60,862 nt of DNA from CAZCZU01 sp964503475 (GCA_964503475.1 CAZCZU010000012.1:1-60862), one strand, 5' to 3'; shown: positions 25,598 through 35,271, counted from the stretch's first letter. Notes: generated by a model from the sequence alone, not told the origin. Program-made: numbers and translations.

Positions 25598-25868
25598 GGG
25601 CCAATTTGCCCCGACCGATCATGTTGCATGGAAACAGCGGCCAGACTCGGCCACCGAAGCGCGGCGCATACGACACGAATTCGGACCGACTGTCAAAGGG
25701 AAGACTTCGGATCACCCAGCAACTAACTATATACATGGGGGAAAGAGGCCACCGGTCACACCCCTTTTCCACCCACCGTGCCGATGTTCAGTTTCAGTTC
25801 AGTTTCGCCCCATAAGGTCCGCACCACTTGCAACACATGCATCTGAATTTTTTGCTTCTGGAGACGAA
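25598..25868. other. Divergent intergenic region between rpmE and the outer-membrane gene
   Basis: No gene found. The plus side contains an 11-bp near-perfect tandem repeat, gttcagtttca then gttcagtttcg, around 25788-25810. This is about 60-80 bp before the outer-membrane protein start and could be a regulator site. Open frames through this stretch lack ribosome sites. Confidence 0.4.
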
Positions 25869-26435
25869 ATGAAACGCTGGTTTATCGCTGCAGCCATGGG
25901 CTTTACCGCACTTGGAGCATCCGCTCCGGCCTATGCCAACGACCCCTATGTCGGCCTCGGCATCGGCGCCTTCAATATCAACAACGGTGTGACCAAGAAG
26001 GCCGCCTTCGGCACCTTCCTGCAGGTCGGTGACGACTTTTCCCGGTACCTCGGTGGCGAAGTACGCCTCGGCACCAGCGGCCGCACCGGCGAAGAGTTCC
26101 CGCTGCAGGCACGCACCAAGGTCGACTGATTCGCAGCCGCCTTCATCAAGCCGAAGTATGACTTCACCGAACAGGTCCGTGGCTATGCCCTGCTGGGTGT
26201 TGCATCCGTTCGCTCCAGCTACTCGGCACCGGGCGCCTTGAACCAGAAGAAGACCCGCACCGGCCTCGGCTACGGCCTGGGCGTGGAATATCGCCTCGAC
26301 AACGCCTTCAGTCTGGGCGGCGAATGGTCGCACCTGCTCAGCAAGCCGAAAACCTCGGCGGCTGCCATCAACACCAACTTCCAGGGCGTGAGCACCAGTA
26401 TCTTCACCGCCACCGTGAAGTATCACTTCTATTAA
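25869..26435 (+). pseudogene. Outer-membrane beta-barrel protein interrupted by an in-frame TGA
   Basis: ATG 25869 follows GGAGA. The product has a signal peptide (MKRWFIAAAMGFTALGASA, cleavage after AYA) and alternating beta-strand pattern, ending in the aromatic YHFY expected of an outer-membrane barrel. The frame stops at TGA 26127-26129 after residue 86, then continues in the same frame for 102 more codons (FAAAFIKPKYDF onward) to TAA 26433-26435. TGG (Trp) to TGA is one base. Full length would be 188 residues, resembling small OmpA/OmpW-like barrels. The truncated form could not make a barrel. Confidence 0.75.
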
Positions 26436-26523
26436 GAAGTCACCCCTTCAGCACCTCGTCCATGTCCCCTCTCACGCATGGACGAGGCGCTGAACCCTTT
26501 CCCGACCTCCCCGCGGGAAAATG

Positions 26524-26556
26524 ACGGCGGAAGCTTTTGCTTCCGCCGTTTTTTTA
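26524..26556 (+). terminator. Terminator after the outer-membrane barrel gene
   Basis: An 11-bp perfect stem, acggcggaagc/gcttccgccgt (26524-26534 and 26539-26549), followed by a run of T. Confidence 0.9.
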
Positions 26557-26638
26557 TGCCTTCGCCTCTTGCTCCCATCCCGGATACTGCCCGATAATCA
26601 TGCCTGTGCCGCATTCGGCCAGCGCCCCGGAGGCAGGG

Positions 26639-27737
26639 ATGAATCAGGATTCCGAAACAAGTACGTCGTTTTCCGAAAGCTATCGTCAGGCCCGTGCCCG
26701 CTTCCTGGCCGAAGCCGGGCGGGCCGGAGCGGCCCTGCAAAGCTACTGCGAACCGGAGCGTGGCCCGCATGGCGAGGAACTTGCCTGCGATACCGCCTGG
26801 GTCGGTCCTGCCGATGCCGCAAACGTACTGCTCCTGCTCTCGGGCACGCACGGTGTCGAGGGCTTCTGCGGCTCGGCCGTGCAAAGCGACTGGCTGGCTG
26901 GCAACACGGCCTTGCCGCCCGATACCGCAGCCCTGCTGATCCACGCCATTAACCCGTACGGCTTCGCCTGGCTGCGGCGGGTGACCCGGGAGGGGGTCGA
27001 CCTTAACCGCAACTATGTCGATTTCAGTCGCCCGCTGCCGGAAAACCCCGCTTACGATGCCCTGGCCGATGCCATCGTCCCGCATTCACTGGCGCGCGAA
27101 GCCATAGCCCGGGCCGACACCCTGCTGGACAACTGGCGCTCCCTTCATGGCCAGGAGGCATTCGAGCGCGCGCTCTCCGGCGGCCAGTACCGTTACCCGC
27201 ACGGCCTCTTCTATGGCGGCACGGCCCCCTGCTGGTCGCGCCGTACCAGCGAAGCGATTGTCGCCACCCACCAGCTGGCCGATCGCCGCCGGGTCGCCCT
27301 GCTCGATTTCCATACCGGCCTCGGCCCGTTCGGCTACGGCGAACCGATCTGCGACCATCCGCCCGGCAGCCGCGCCGTACAGCTTGCCCGCGACTGGTAC
27401 GGCGAGTCGGTCACCGAACCGGCAACTCGGTACCTCCTCCTCGGTGGCCAAGCACGGCCTCTCCGATTATGGCTGGCAGGAGATGGTCGGCGATCCGCTG
27501 GTCTTCATCGCCCTGGAGTTCGGCACCTTTGACATGGCCCATATGCTGCGTGTGCTGCGTGCCGACCACTGGCTGCATGCACAAGGGCCGGTCGACTGGC
27601 ATGCGCAAGAGACCCGGCAAATCAAGGCAGCGATCCGGCATCAGTTTTATCCGGCCACGCCGGAGTGGAAATCCATGCTGCTGAAACGCAGCCGCCAGGT
27701 CATCCGCCAGGCACTCGACGGACTGAAGCGAACCTAG
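26639..27737 (+). pseudogene. DUF2817/M14-like metallopeptidase with a frameshift
   Basis: ATG 26639 follows GGAGG at a good distance. The first part (to about residue 263) has the family's zinc motif in SGTHGVEGFCG, DLNRNYVDF and DFHTGLGPFGYG. At about 27427 the family reading changes to the next frame: removing one base in ACTCGG restores PATGTSSS, followed by YGWQEMVGDP and ALEFGTFD. That frame ends at 27737. Full length would be about 365 residues. The stop overlaps the RimK-like gene's stop region. Unshifted, the product carries an unrelated 36-residue tail. Confidence 0.75.
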
Positions 27738-29218
27738 CCGTTGCGTGAAGCCTCGATGCGGCGGATGAAGTCACGGATCACGGCGGTATAAAGCCCGCCC
27801 TTCAACACCTTGTCCTCGATGCCCTGGTCGATGTTGGGGTTGTCGTTGATCTCGATAATGAAGATTCCCCGCGCGTTCTCTTTCAGGTCCACCCCGTAAA
27901 GGCCATCCCCGATCAGGCTGGCCGCAGCCCGTGCCGTGGCCACCACTTCAGCCGGTGCATCTTCGACAGCCAGTGTGCGGAAGCCGCCCTCCACCGTGCG
28001 CCCATCGGCCTTGTGATTGACGATCTGCCAGTGGCTGCGCGACATGAAATACTGGCTGGCATAGAGCGGTTCACCATTCAGTATACCGATACGCCAGTCG
28101 AAATCGGTGCGCATGAACTCCTGCGCCAGAATCAGGCGCGAACGCTCGAACAGCCTGGCTGCCGCATCGAACACCTGGTCACGCCGGTCCGCCTTGAACA
28201 TACCGCGCGAAAAGGAGCCATCGGGAATCTTCAGCACCATCGGGTAGCCAAGCTGTGCCTCCAGCCTGTTGACGACTGCATCGTCGAATGTGGCACGATT
28301 GAGAATCACGGTTGCCGGCGTGGGCAGCCTCTCTCTCGCCAGAAGCTCGGACATATAGACCTTGTTGGTGCAACGAAGGATCGAGCGCGGATCGTCGATC
28401 ACCGGCAGCCCTTCCGCCTCGGCCTTGCGGGCAAAACGAAACGTATGATCATCGATGGCGGTGGTCTCGCGGATGAACAGGGCATCGAACTCGGCGATGC
28501 GGTGATAGTGCCGCGCCTGGATCAGCTCGACATCCATGCGCAGGGCCTGCCCCGCCTGCACGAAGCGCTGCAGTGCAGCCGCATTGGAGGGCGGCATTTT
28601 TTCGGCCGGATTATACAGGATAGCCAGATCATACAGGGCTGGTTTACGGCTGCTGCGCTGCCGGGCGGGTGATCGCGTATAGCTGCGCAACCGCTCCTCG
28701 AAGAAGGGCGCGAGCGCGCCCGGCACCTGATGCAGCCCCAGCGGCCGGATAGCACGGATGCGGCAGCGCGGACTCACCTCGACACGCAGCTTCAGCAACG
28801 GATAACGGAAAAGATCGAACACCTCGGCGGCCAGGCGCTGAAAGCGGGTATCATCGGCCCGGCCGAAGAAGATGTGCAGGGTAAACGCCTCCTGCGGCGG
28901 ATCGGCCAGGCGCTGCATGGTGCGCCCCAGCAGCCGCTCCAGGTCGGGTAGCGCGAAGGCATAGAGGCTTTGGCGGGAGAGATCGACGATGTCGGCCACC
29001 GTCGGCATCGGCAGGTCGCCCCTCGCCTCGGCCAGCAGAGAGCAGTAGTAGCCGGCCGAGAGATAACGGTAGCGCCGGCAGAGATTGATGACGCGCAGCG
29101 GGCGCTTCTGCCCGTCCGGCTGACGGGTCAGGTATGCATCGGCTGAAAAAAGTTCCAGCCCCTCGCGACTCCAGCGCCAGTCGCTGAGATTATCGACAAC
29201 AATGGCGTAGCGGGCCAT
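27734..29218 (-). CDS. RimK-family ATP-grasp ligase with RLAN-type N-terminal domain
   Basis: A 494-residue cytoplasmic protein. Residues about 1-200 match the RimK-like ATP-grasp N-terminal module. Residues about 270-480 are an ATP-grasp domain with YPMVLKIPDGSFSRGM (ATP-binding Lys and Gly loop) and FIIEINDNPNIDQG (metal-binding Glu/Asn). Such enzymes join amino acids, often glutamate, to peptides or proteins. It begins on the last base of the GNAT/C39 gene stop. Iyer and colleagues described RimK-like, GNAT and papain-like combinations as amidoligase systems; the substrate here is unknown. Confidence 0.85.
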   Translation of the reverse strand: MARYAIVVDNLSDWRWSREGLELFSADAYLTRQPDGQKRPLRVINLCRRYRYLSAGYYCSLLAEARGDLPMPTVADIVDLSRQSLYAFALPDLERLLGRTMQRLADPPQEAFTLHIFFGRADDTRFQRLAAEVFDLFRYPLLKLRVEVSPRCRIRAIRPLGLHQVPGALAPFFEERLRSYTRSPARQRSSRKPALYDLAILYNPAEKMPPSNAAALQRFVQAGQALRMDVELIQARHYHRIAEFDALFIRETTAIDDHTFRFARKAEAEGLPVIDDPRSILRCTNKVYMSELLARERLPTPATVILNRATFDDAVVNRLEAQLGYPMVLKIPDGSFSRGMFKADRRDQVFDAAARLFERSRLILAQEFMRTDFDWRIGILNGEPLYASQYFMSRSHWQIVNHKADGRTVEGGFRTLAVEDAPAEVVATARAAASLIGDGLYGVDLKENARGIFIIEINDNPNIDQGIEDKVLKGGLYTAVIRDFIRRIEASRNG

Positions 29219-30312
29219 CAGTGCTCCTCACGCCTGCGGATCAGCAGGGCGGCATAGTGACGTTTGCGCCCGTAGCGGGTCATACGCCCGAACTCCTCGC
29301 GCGCAATGGGAATGCCGAAGCAGAGCGTCTCGGTTTCGCCCGCATCGACGTAAGGCTCGTGCACATAGATAAAGCGCGCATCGATACCGGTGACCACCAT
29401 CCAGTGCGGCGACTTGTCGCCGGTCAGGCGATAGGCACTGACCAGCACCACCGGCACCGCCCCGTCCATAAAGGCGGCCTCCATCTCGTCCAGGCCCAGC
29501 TGGCGCCGGTGGATGGCGATATCGGTCGTCCCGATTTCACGCAGCAGATCCTGCTGCACCAGACGGATCACCTCCCGCTTCTCCTCGCTGCGTACCGAAT
29601 CGACGAATGTGCCGGTGCGCGAATGGACAAAGAGTTCGACAGCAAAACCGCGATGCCAGGCCGAAAGCGCCAGCCCCAGCGGCCCGCAGCCGCCGTGGCC
29701 GGAGGTCATGAAAATTGTCGTCGCCTCGCGCCAGAGACGCAGTTCGAGCATCCGATCCAGCTCGATAGCGGGATCGAGCGCCTTCATGGCCATCATCAGA
29801 GCGGCCGGACCGCAGGTGAACTCCAGTGTCTGGGCATAGTAGGGAACCCGGGCATGCTCGGTGGAGAGGTGCGGTGCCAGCGCCTTCTCCATCCGGATGG
29901 CATCGACATGATCCTCGTAGTAGTCGGGGGTGATCTCGAACTGCTGATAGCCAAGTTTCAGGTACATGGCAATGGCCACCGCATTATCCGCCCGCACCTC
30001 CAGACGCATCGACACAGCCCCTTCGCCCAGCGCATCCGCCTCGGCCGCCCGCATCAGTTCGCGGCCAACGTCCCGGCCGCGCCAGGCCGGCGCCACGGCG
30101 AAGGAGTAGAGGCGTGCGATCGAGGTATTGCGGTGGAACAGCACCAGACTATAGCCGCGCAGTTCACCCTGCTGCACATCGACCAGCAGGCTTGCATGCC
30201 CGCCCCGGATCAGATGACGGAAGCTGCGGGCCGAAAGCCGGTCGCTGTCGAAGCACTGCTGCTCCAGTGCCAGCAGAGCCGGCACATCCGCGAGCTCCGC
30301 TGCACGTATCAT
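29218..30312 (-). CDS. GNAT acetyltransferase fused to a C39-like peptidase
   Basis: A 364-residue two-domain protein. Residues 1-150 are a RimI-like GNAT domain (VAPAWRGRDVGRELM is the acetyl-CoA loop). Residues about 155-360 are a papain-like C39 peptidase with Cys in FTCGPAAL and His in SPHWMVVTG. No signal or membrane segment is visible. It overlaps the glycerol-phosphate oxidase by 4 nt and the RimK-like ligase by 1 nt. The pair suggests cleavage, acetylation and amino-acid ligation on a shared peptide target. Confidence 0.85.
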   Translation of the reverse strand: MIRAAELADVPALLALEQQCFDSDRLSARSFRHLIRGGHASLLVDVQQGELRGYSLVLFHRNTSIARLYSFAVAPAWRGRDVGRELMRAAEADALGEGAVSMRLEVRADNAVAIAMYLKLGYQQFEITPDYYEDHVDAIRMEKALAPHLSTEHARVPYYAQTLEFTCGPAALMMAMKALDPAIELDRMLELRLWREATTIFMTSGHGGCGPLGLALSAWHRGFAVELFVHSRTGTFVDSVRSEEKREVIRLVQQDLLREIGTTDIAIHRRQLGLDEMEAAFMDGAVPVVLVSAYRLTGDKSPHWMVVTGIDARFIYVHEPYVDAGETETLCFGIPIAREEFGRMTRYGRKRHYAALLIRRREEH

Positions 30313-31478
30313 GACCTGCCTCCGTTCCCGAGATGGATGGTGGAGGTGTCGGCCGCATGGGGTGGCGGCAGCGTACGGGCAATCAGGGCCATCACCCGCT
30401 CCGCCTCCCTGCGATAGGTGGTCAGTTTGCCGCCGTAGATCGTAATCAGGGATGGCTTGTCGCCATGATCAGGCAACAGCACCGTCTCGCGCGAACGACC
30501 GAAAAAATCACCCTCGCCTTTCGGCAGCACGCGCACGCCACTGAAGCTGTAGAGAATGTCCTGGTTGCCGGCCGGCCGGTCGGGAAAGTAGCGATTCCAG
30601 GTTGCCAGCAGGGCCGCCCGCTCCTCCGGCGTAATGCAGGTGTCGCCGGGATCGCCACTGATGCGCGTTTCGGTGGTCCCGACCAGGGTATGCCCTCCCT
30701 GCCATGGCATCATGAACATAGCCCGGCCATCTTCCGACTCGCCATAGAGGTAACCCGGACACGACCACGGCAGCACAATATGACTGCCCTGCACCAGGTC
30801 GATATCGATCATCGGCGGCTTGGGGGAGATCAGGCGCTGCACCTTGTTCACCCATGGCCCCGCCGCATTGACGATCACCCGCGCCTTCACCTCCTGGCCG
30901 TGGGCCAGCCAGACATGCCAGCCGGCACGTGAATGCCAGGCTCCCGAGAAGGCGGTGTGTTCCATGACCGTCGCACCCTGACTGCGCGCACCTGCGGCCA
31001 CGGCGCGCACCAGCGCCGCATCGTCGGTTGCGGCATCGCGATAGACAAAGGCGCCGCGCAACCCCTCGGCGCGCAGGCCCGGCAACTGCCGCAATGCTTC
31101 GTCTGCATTCAGCCGCTGCCCGCCGCTTTCGCGGGCCAGCATACGGTAGAGCGCCAGGCCTGCCGCCAGTTTCCAGGCCGGGTAACGGCTATCGTCATAG
31201 AGCGGGATAAAGAAGTCGTGCATGCGTACCAGATCCGGCGCGATATCGAGCAGGATGCGCCGCTCCTGCAACGCCTCGTGCACCAGCCGGACATGGCCCT
31301 GCTCAAGATAGCGCAGGCCGCCATGGATCAGCTTACTGGAACGACTCGAGGTACCGGTCGCCAGGGCGTTCTGCTCGACCAGCAGCGTATTGTAGCCCCG
31401 GGCCGCCGCCGCCAGGGCCACGCCGCAGCCATAGATACCACCACCAACCACCAGTACATCATATTGACGCATCCGCAT
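30309..31478 (-). CDS. FAD-dependent glycerol-3-phosphate dehydrogenase/oxidase (GlpD-like)
   Basis: A 389-residue flavoprotein with the FAD-binding DVLVVGGGIYGCGVAL at the N-terminus and the GlpD hallmark SSRSSKLIHGGLRYLEQG. It is shorter than E. coli GlpD (about 500), mainly through loss of the C-terminal cap. ATG 31478 follows GGGAG by seven bases, and the gene overlaps the GDPD gene by 20 nt. It would oxidise glycerol-3-phosphate released by that phosphodiesterase and pass electrons to quinone. Confidence 0.88.
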   Translation of the reverse strand: MRMRQYDVLVVGGGIYGCGVALAAAARGYNTLLVEQNALATGTSSRSSKLIHGGLRYLEQGHVRLVHEALQERRILLDIAPDLVRMHDFFIPLYDDSRYPAWKLAAGLALYRMLARESGGQRLNADEALRQLPGLRAEGLRGAFVYRDAATDDAALVRAVAAGARSQGATVMEHTAFSGAWHSRAGWHVWLAHGQEVKARVIVNAAGPWVNKVQRLISPKPPMIDIDLVQGSHIVLPWSCPGYLYGESEDGRAMFMMPWQGGHTLVGTTETRISGDPGDTCITPEERAALLATWNRYFPDRPAGNQDILYSFSGVRVLPKGEGDFFGRSRETVLLPDHGDKPSLITIYGGKLTTYRREAERVMALIARTLPPPHAADTSTIHLGNGGRS

Positions 31479-32109
31479 GGGAGAGCTCCCTTCGCATTCG
31501 GGTGAAATGATCCGTTTCCACCAGCCCGGCTCCGGCAGCCAGCAGGGGCGGGACATCCTGTGCCATGTTCACCGTATAGCAGACAATACAAGCCGTTGCC
31601 CGCCACTGTTCCACGATCGCAGTTAATCGCTTTTGCTCACAAAAGACAAACGACAATGGCAATGACGCCGGGTCTCCGTCACCTTCCACCCAGCCCAGCC
31701 GCAGCGCTGGCCAGCAACGGGCTGCGGCTTCGAGCAATACCTGCGATGCACTGATCACCACCAGCTGTTCGGTCGGTACGATCGGAAGCTGTCGACAGAC
31801 GGTATCCGCCTGCCCATGTATCAGCATTTCCGGTTTCAGTTCAAGGAAGAAATGCACGGACGGATGATGAGCCAGCCAGGCAAGCAGCTCCGCCAGCAAC
31901 AGCGTCTCCGGCTCCTGCTGCCGTAAGGAGCTCCAGGCCTGCGACGTGGCATCGTGACGCATGATGGCTACACCATCGGCCGTCAGCTGCACATCGCCCT
32001 CGAGATACCTTGCGCCTGCAGCCACGGCTGCGGCAAACGCCCCCATGCTGTTTTCGAAGCCGCCGCACCGGTCCCCACGGTGGGCCACCAGCCTTGCTTC
32101 CGGCCTCAT
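31459..32109 (-). CDS. Glycerophosphodiester phosphodiesterase family protein
   Basis: A 216-residue GDPD domain with VAHRGDRCGGFENS at the N-terminus (catalytic His, metal-binding Glu), LEGDVQLTADGV, and a second His in IMRHDA. It should release glycerol-3-phosphate from glycerophosphodiesters. There is no signal peptide, so it acts in the cytoplasm. It overlaps the kinase gene by 4 nt and the GlpD-like gene by 20 nt, which fits a shared substrate flow. Confidence 0.88.
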   Translation of the reverse strand: MRPEARLVAHRGDRCGGFENSMGAFAAAVAAGARYLEGDVQLTADGVAIMRHDATSQAWSSLRQQEPETLLLAELLAWLAHHPSVHFFLELKPEMLIHGQADTVCRQLPIVPTEQLVVISASQVLLEAAARCWPALRLGWVEGDGDPASLPLSFVFCEQKRLTAIVEQWRATACIVCYTVNMAQDVPPLLAAGAGLVETDHFTRMRRELSHADASI

Positions 32110-35036
32110 CGCCGTTGCAGCAGCCGTTGCAACTGCCGGCTCAACTCTTCCACCTTCACCGGCTTGGCCATAATCACAGCCCCTTCCGGCAGGGCATCCT
32201 CATCGAGCAGTTGCTGCCTGTCGTAGCCGGTCACCATCAGAATCGGCAGGTCCGGACGCCGGACACGCATCAGTCCGGCCGCTTCGATCCCGCCCATCTC
32301 GGGCATGACCACATCCAGCATGGCCACCGCCACCTGATCGGCATGCTGTTCCAGCATGGCCACGCCAGCCCGTCCATCTTCCGCCTCAAGCGTGCGGTAG
32401 CCGAGGCTATGCAATACATCGACCATGGTTTCACGCAATCCGGTCTCGTCGTCCACCACCAGCACCACCTCTCCGGCACCACGCACCACGCCATGACCGG
32501 AGCGTTGCTCCCTGCTCTCGGCATCTTCACGCAGCGGCAGGTAGATATGCACCGTGGTGCCTTCCCCTTCCCGGCTCTCCAGCTCGATCCAGCCGCCATG
32601 CGTCTGCACCACGCCAAACACCATGGAGAGCCCGAGCCCCGTGCCCTTGTCCACATCCTTGGTCGTAAAGAAGGGTTCGAACACCTGTTCCCGTATCGAT
32701 TCCGGCATGCCCATGCCATTGTCGCACACCGCAATATGCGCGGCTCCCTGCCCGGCCATACCCACCTTCCCCTCGAGGCGGGGGTCATTCGCCTCCAGTC
32801 GTTCCACGATAATACGAATCTCCGGTCGGGCGGCCGGCTCCACCGCATCGCGGGCATTGGCAATCAGGTTCATCAGCATCTGCTGCAACTGGGTGGCATC
32901 CCCTTTGACCGGCAGTGCATCATCGCAGGCATCCACTACAAGGCTGATATTCTCCGGCACGATCGTTGCAGAGAGTTTCATCGCCTCATTGATGAACGTA
33001 TGCAGCGGAATCTGTTTCATGCTGACCAGATCCTTGCGTGCGAAAACCAGTAACTGCCGGATCATCTCGGCTCCCCGGAAGCCAAGCTTTTCAATGATCT
33101 CCATCCGCTCCTGTACCATCGGGTCTTCGCTACCCTGCCGCACCATGTAGGCATTTCCCGTAATACCGGAGAGCATGTTGTTGAAGTCATGCGCGATGCC
33201 ACCGACCAGCGTGCCGATCGCCTCCATTTTCTGGGCCTGTATCAGCTGCTGCTCCAGTTCCTGGCGTTCGGTAATATCCTGTTGCAGGCCGACAAAATGG
33301 GTAATCTCCCCGGAGCGGTCCCGAATCGGAGCCACGCTCATCAACACCGGATAGAAGCTGCCATCCTTGCGGCGATCGATCATCGAACCGTTCCACACCT
33401 CGCCCCGGCTGATCGTCTGCCACATCTGTTCGTAGTAGGCCGGGTCCTGGGCCGAACTTTTCAGAATGGCGGGCGTCTTTCCGATCACCTCGTCCGCCAT
33501 ATATCCGGTCAGGCGTTCGAACGCCGGGTTGACGTATTCGATCACCCCCTTCCTGTCTGTGATCACGACCGATTCTCCCGCCTGATCGATGGCCTTGGAG
33601 AGCTTATGCAGCTCCGCCTCCTGGCGGATACGTTCGCTGATATCGATAAATGTGACGACGCTCCCCCTGGCGTTCCCTTCCACCAGCATGGGGCGTGCCC
33701 AGTACTCGACGGGTAAAGGAGTCCCGTCCTTTCGCCAGAAGCATTCGTCATCGACATGTGCCCGTGTTCCAGGCTCGATCACGCTGCGAATCGTGCATTC
33801 CGACTCCGGATACGGTTGACCGTCCGCCCGCGAATGATGAATCAACGCATGCATGTTCCGACCGATCAGCATTTCGGGATCGTCGTAGCCCAGCATGCGG
33901 GCTGTGGCTGCATTGGCAAACATGCAGATACCCTCGCCGTCGATGCCGTAGATCCCTTCCGCCGCCGAATCCATGACCAGTCGTGTCCGCTGTTCACTCG
34001 CTTGCAATGCTTCGTTGCTTTGCTGGAGCTGTGACTGCCCTTCCTGCACCCGGTCGGATATCTCCCGCATGCGCCGTTCCATTCGTCCCAGCAGCATTCC
34101 CAGAAATACGACCAGTATTATCAGCATCAGCGCCGCGACCGTCGCATGCACCCTTAATTCATGGATCAGAGCATGCATTTTGCGGCTTACGTCACGAATG
34201 ACGATCATGTCGCCGATCTCCTGGCCCTCGCCGCCGTCAATCGGAACGAAGCCGATGCAGCGCTGCCATAAAAACGTTCCCCCCTCGCAACGCACATGGA
34301 AATGGGCATGTTCCCTTGCCGCGATGATGGGCGTCTCCTGGCCTGGCAGCACTTTCCCGGCAGTTCCGGCGATGGCAAACAGGGCGGGGTATGCCGCTAC
34401 GGTACCCCGTCTTGCCTCCTCCTCGAGATGTCTGGCAACCTTGTTCGGCAACCCTTTGCGATAGATGGTCAGCAGGTATTTGCTGCCCAGCACCGGGATG
34501 TGTTCCTTATTGATAATGCGGGTCAGATCAGCGCTGATCTCGATGTATGCCCCCACCTGCGCGCCTTCAACGGGGACAACGCTTGTCAGCATCAGCAGTC
34601 CGGTCGTGCTGACCTCGATACCTGAATGTATGGCATGATCCTTCCTTGCCGCTTTCAGTAACTGGTGGCTGATATCGTCATTCCGGTCCGGGCTGGCATC
34701 CAGTCGCATCATGCTTTTTTCACTTTTATCGTACACATGGACATGGCTCAGTCCGTATTTCTGGCGCCATTGGCGGAACAGCGGTCCCGCCACGGCGTGC
34801 ATGCCTTTCTCATCCCTTTCCTGCACTGCCCTGCGGAATGACTCGATACCCTGCAGCTGTCGCCCCAACTCTCCCAACAGCTGCGCCTTCTCATTCTGCT
34901 CCTGGCGCATGCTTTTCGATACGTTCTGCAGATCTTCGCCGATTGAGTGGATGATATCCTGTTGATGAATTCGGAAGCTGCTTCCGACTCCGATGATGAA
35001 GAGCGCCAGAATGGCAATGATGACGGGGGGCAACAC
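32106..35036 (-). CDS. Hybrid sensor histidine kinase with two PAS domains and a C-terminal receiver
   Basis: At least 976 residues. A membrane segment near 3-20 and another near 305-327 flank a periplasmic sensor region. Two PAS domains follow (about 350-470 and 480-605), then a kinase with H-box GGIAHDFNN, N-box NLIANARDAV, DNGMGMP and GTGLGLS. A receiver near 855-976 carries the phosphoacceptor in AMLDVVMPEMGG. No DNA-binding output is attached. The first standard start codons are GTG 35039 and TTG 35036, without a ribosome site; see the AUA observation at 35139-35152. It is first in a five-gene overlapping operon. Confidence 0.88.
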   Translation of the reverse strand: MLPPVIIAILALFIIGVGSSFRIHQQDIIHSIGEDLQNVSKSMRQEQNEKAQLLGELGRQLQGIESFRRAVQERDEKGMHAVAGPLFRQWRQKYGLSHVHVYDKSEKSMMRLDASPDRNDDISHQLLKAARKDHAIHSGIEVSTTGLLMLTSVVPVEGAQVGAYIEISADLTRIINKEHIPVLGSKYLLTIYRKGLPNKVARHLEEEARRGTVAAYPALFAIAGTAGKVLPGQETPIIAAREHAHFHVRCEGGTFLWQRCIGFVPIDGGEGQEIGDMIVIRDVSRKMHALIHELRVHATVAALMLIILVVFLGMLLGRMERRMREISDRVQEGQSQLQQSNEALQASEQRTRLVMDSAAEGIYGIDGEGICMFANAATARMLGYDDPEMLIGRNMHALIHHSRADGQPYPESECTIRSVIEPGTRAHVDDECFWRKDGTPLPVEYWARPMLVEGNARGSVVTFIDISERIRQEAELHKLSKAIDQAGESVVITDRKGVIEYVNPAFERLTGYMADEVIGKTPAILKSSAQDPAYYEQMWQTISRGEVWNGSMIDRRKDGSFYPVLMSVAPIRDRSGEITHFVGLQQDITERQELEQQLIQAQKMEAIGTLVGGIAHDFNNMLSGITGNAYMVRQGSEDPMVQERMEIIEKLGFRGAEMIRQLLVFARKDLVSMKQIPLHTFINEAMKLSATIVPENISLVVDACDDALPVKGDATQLQQMLMNLIANARDAVEPAARPEIRIIVERLEANDPRLEGKVGMAGQGAAHIAVCDNGMGMPESIREQVFEPFFTTKDVDKGTGLGLSMVFGVVQTHGGWIELESREGEGTTVHIYLPLREDAESREQRSGHGVVRGAGEVVLVVDDETGLRETMVDVLHSLGYRTLEAEDGRAGVAMLEQHADQVAVAMLDVVMPEMGGIEAAGLMRVRRPDLPILMVTGYDRQQLLDEDALPEGAVIMAKPVKVEELSRQLQRLLQRR

Positions 35037-35271
35037 GGTCCGGCGCAGGCGAAGTTCGGTCAGTTCGCGATCTGCCCCTTGACCGGATGCCCGGCTGCTT
35101 CCCTTACCCGTCTCTTCCGCCTGATTGATTCCCGCCTCTATGTCCAGCCTCCATCATCCCTGATCATTACCATGGCCGCTCCCGAATACCCACGGCAAAT
35201 GTGACACCAGTCATTTTAGTCTAGTTATCTTCCCTCTATTTTGCACTGCCATATTCGACACGAGGTTTATG

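Noticed and set aside
25869..26435. Selenocysteine or genome-wide UGA recoding as the explanation for the in-frame TGA
   Set aside because: TGA ends many overlapping genes in the window, and no selenoprotein-type context or SECIS hairpin was noticed next to it.
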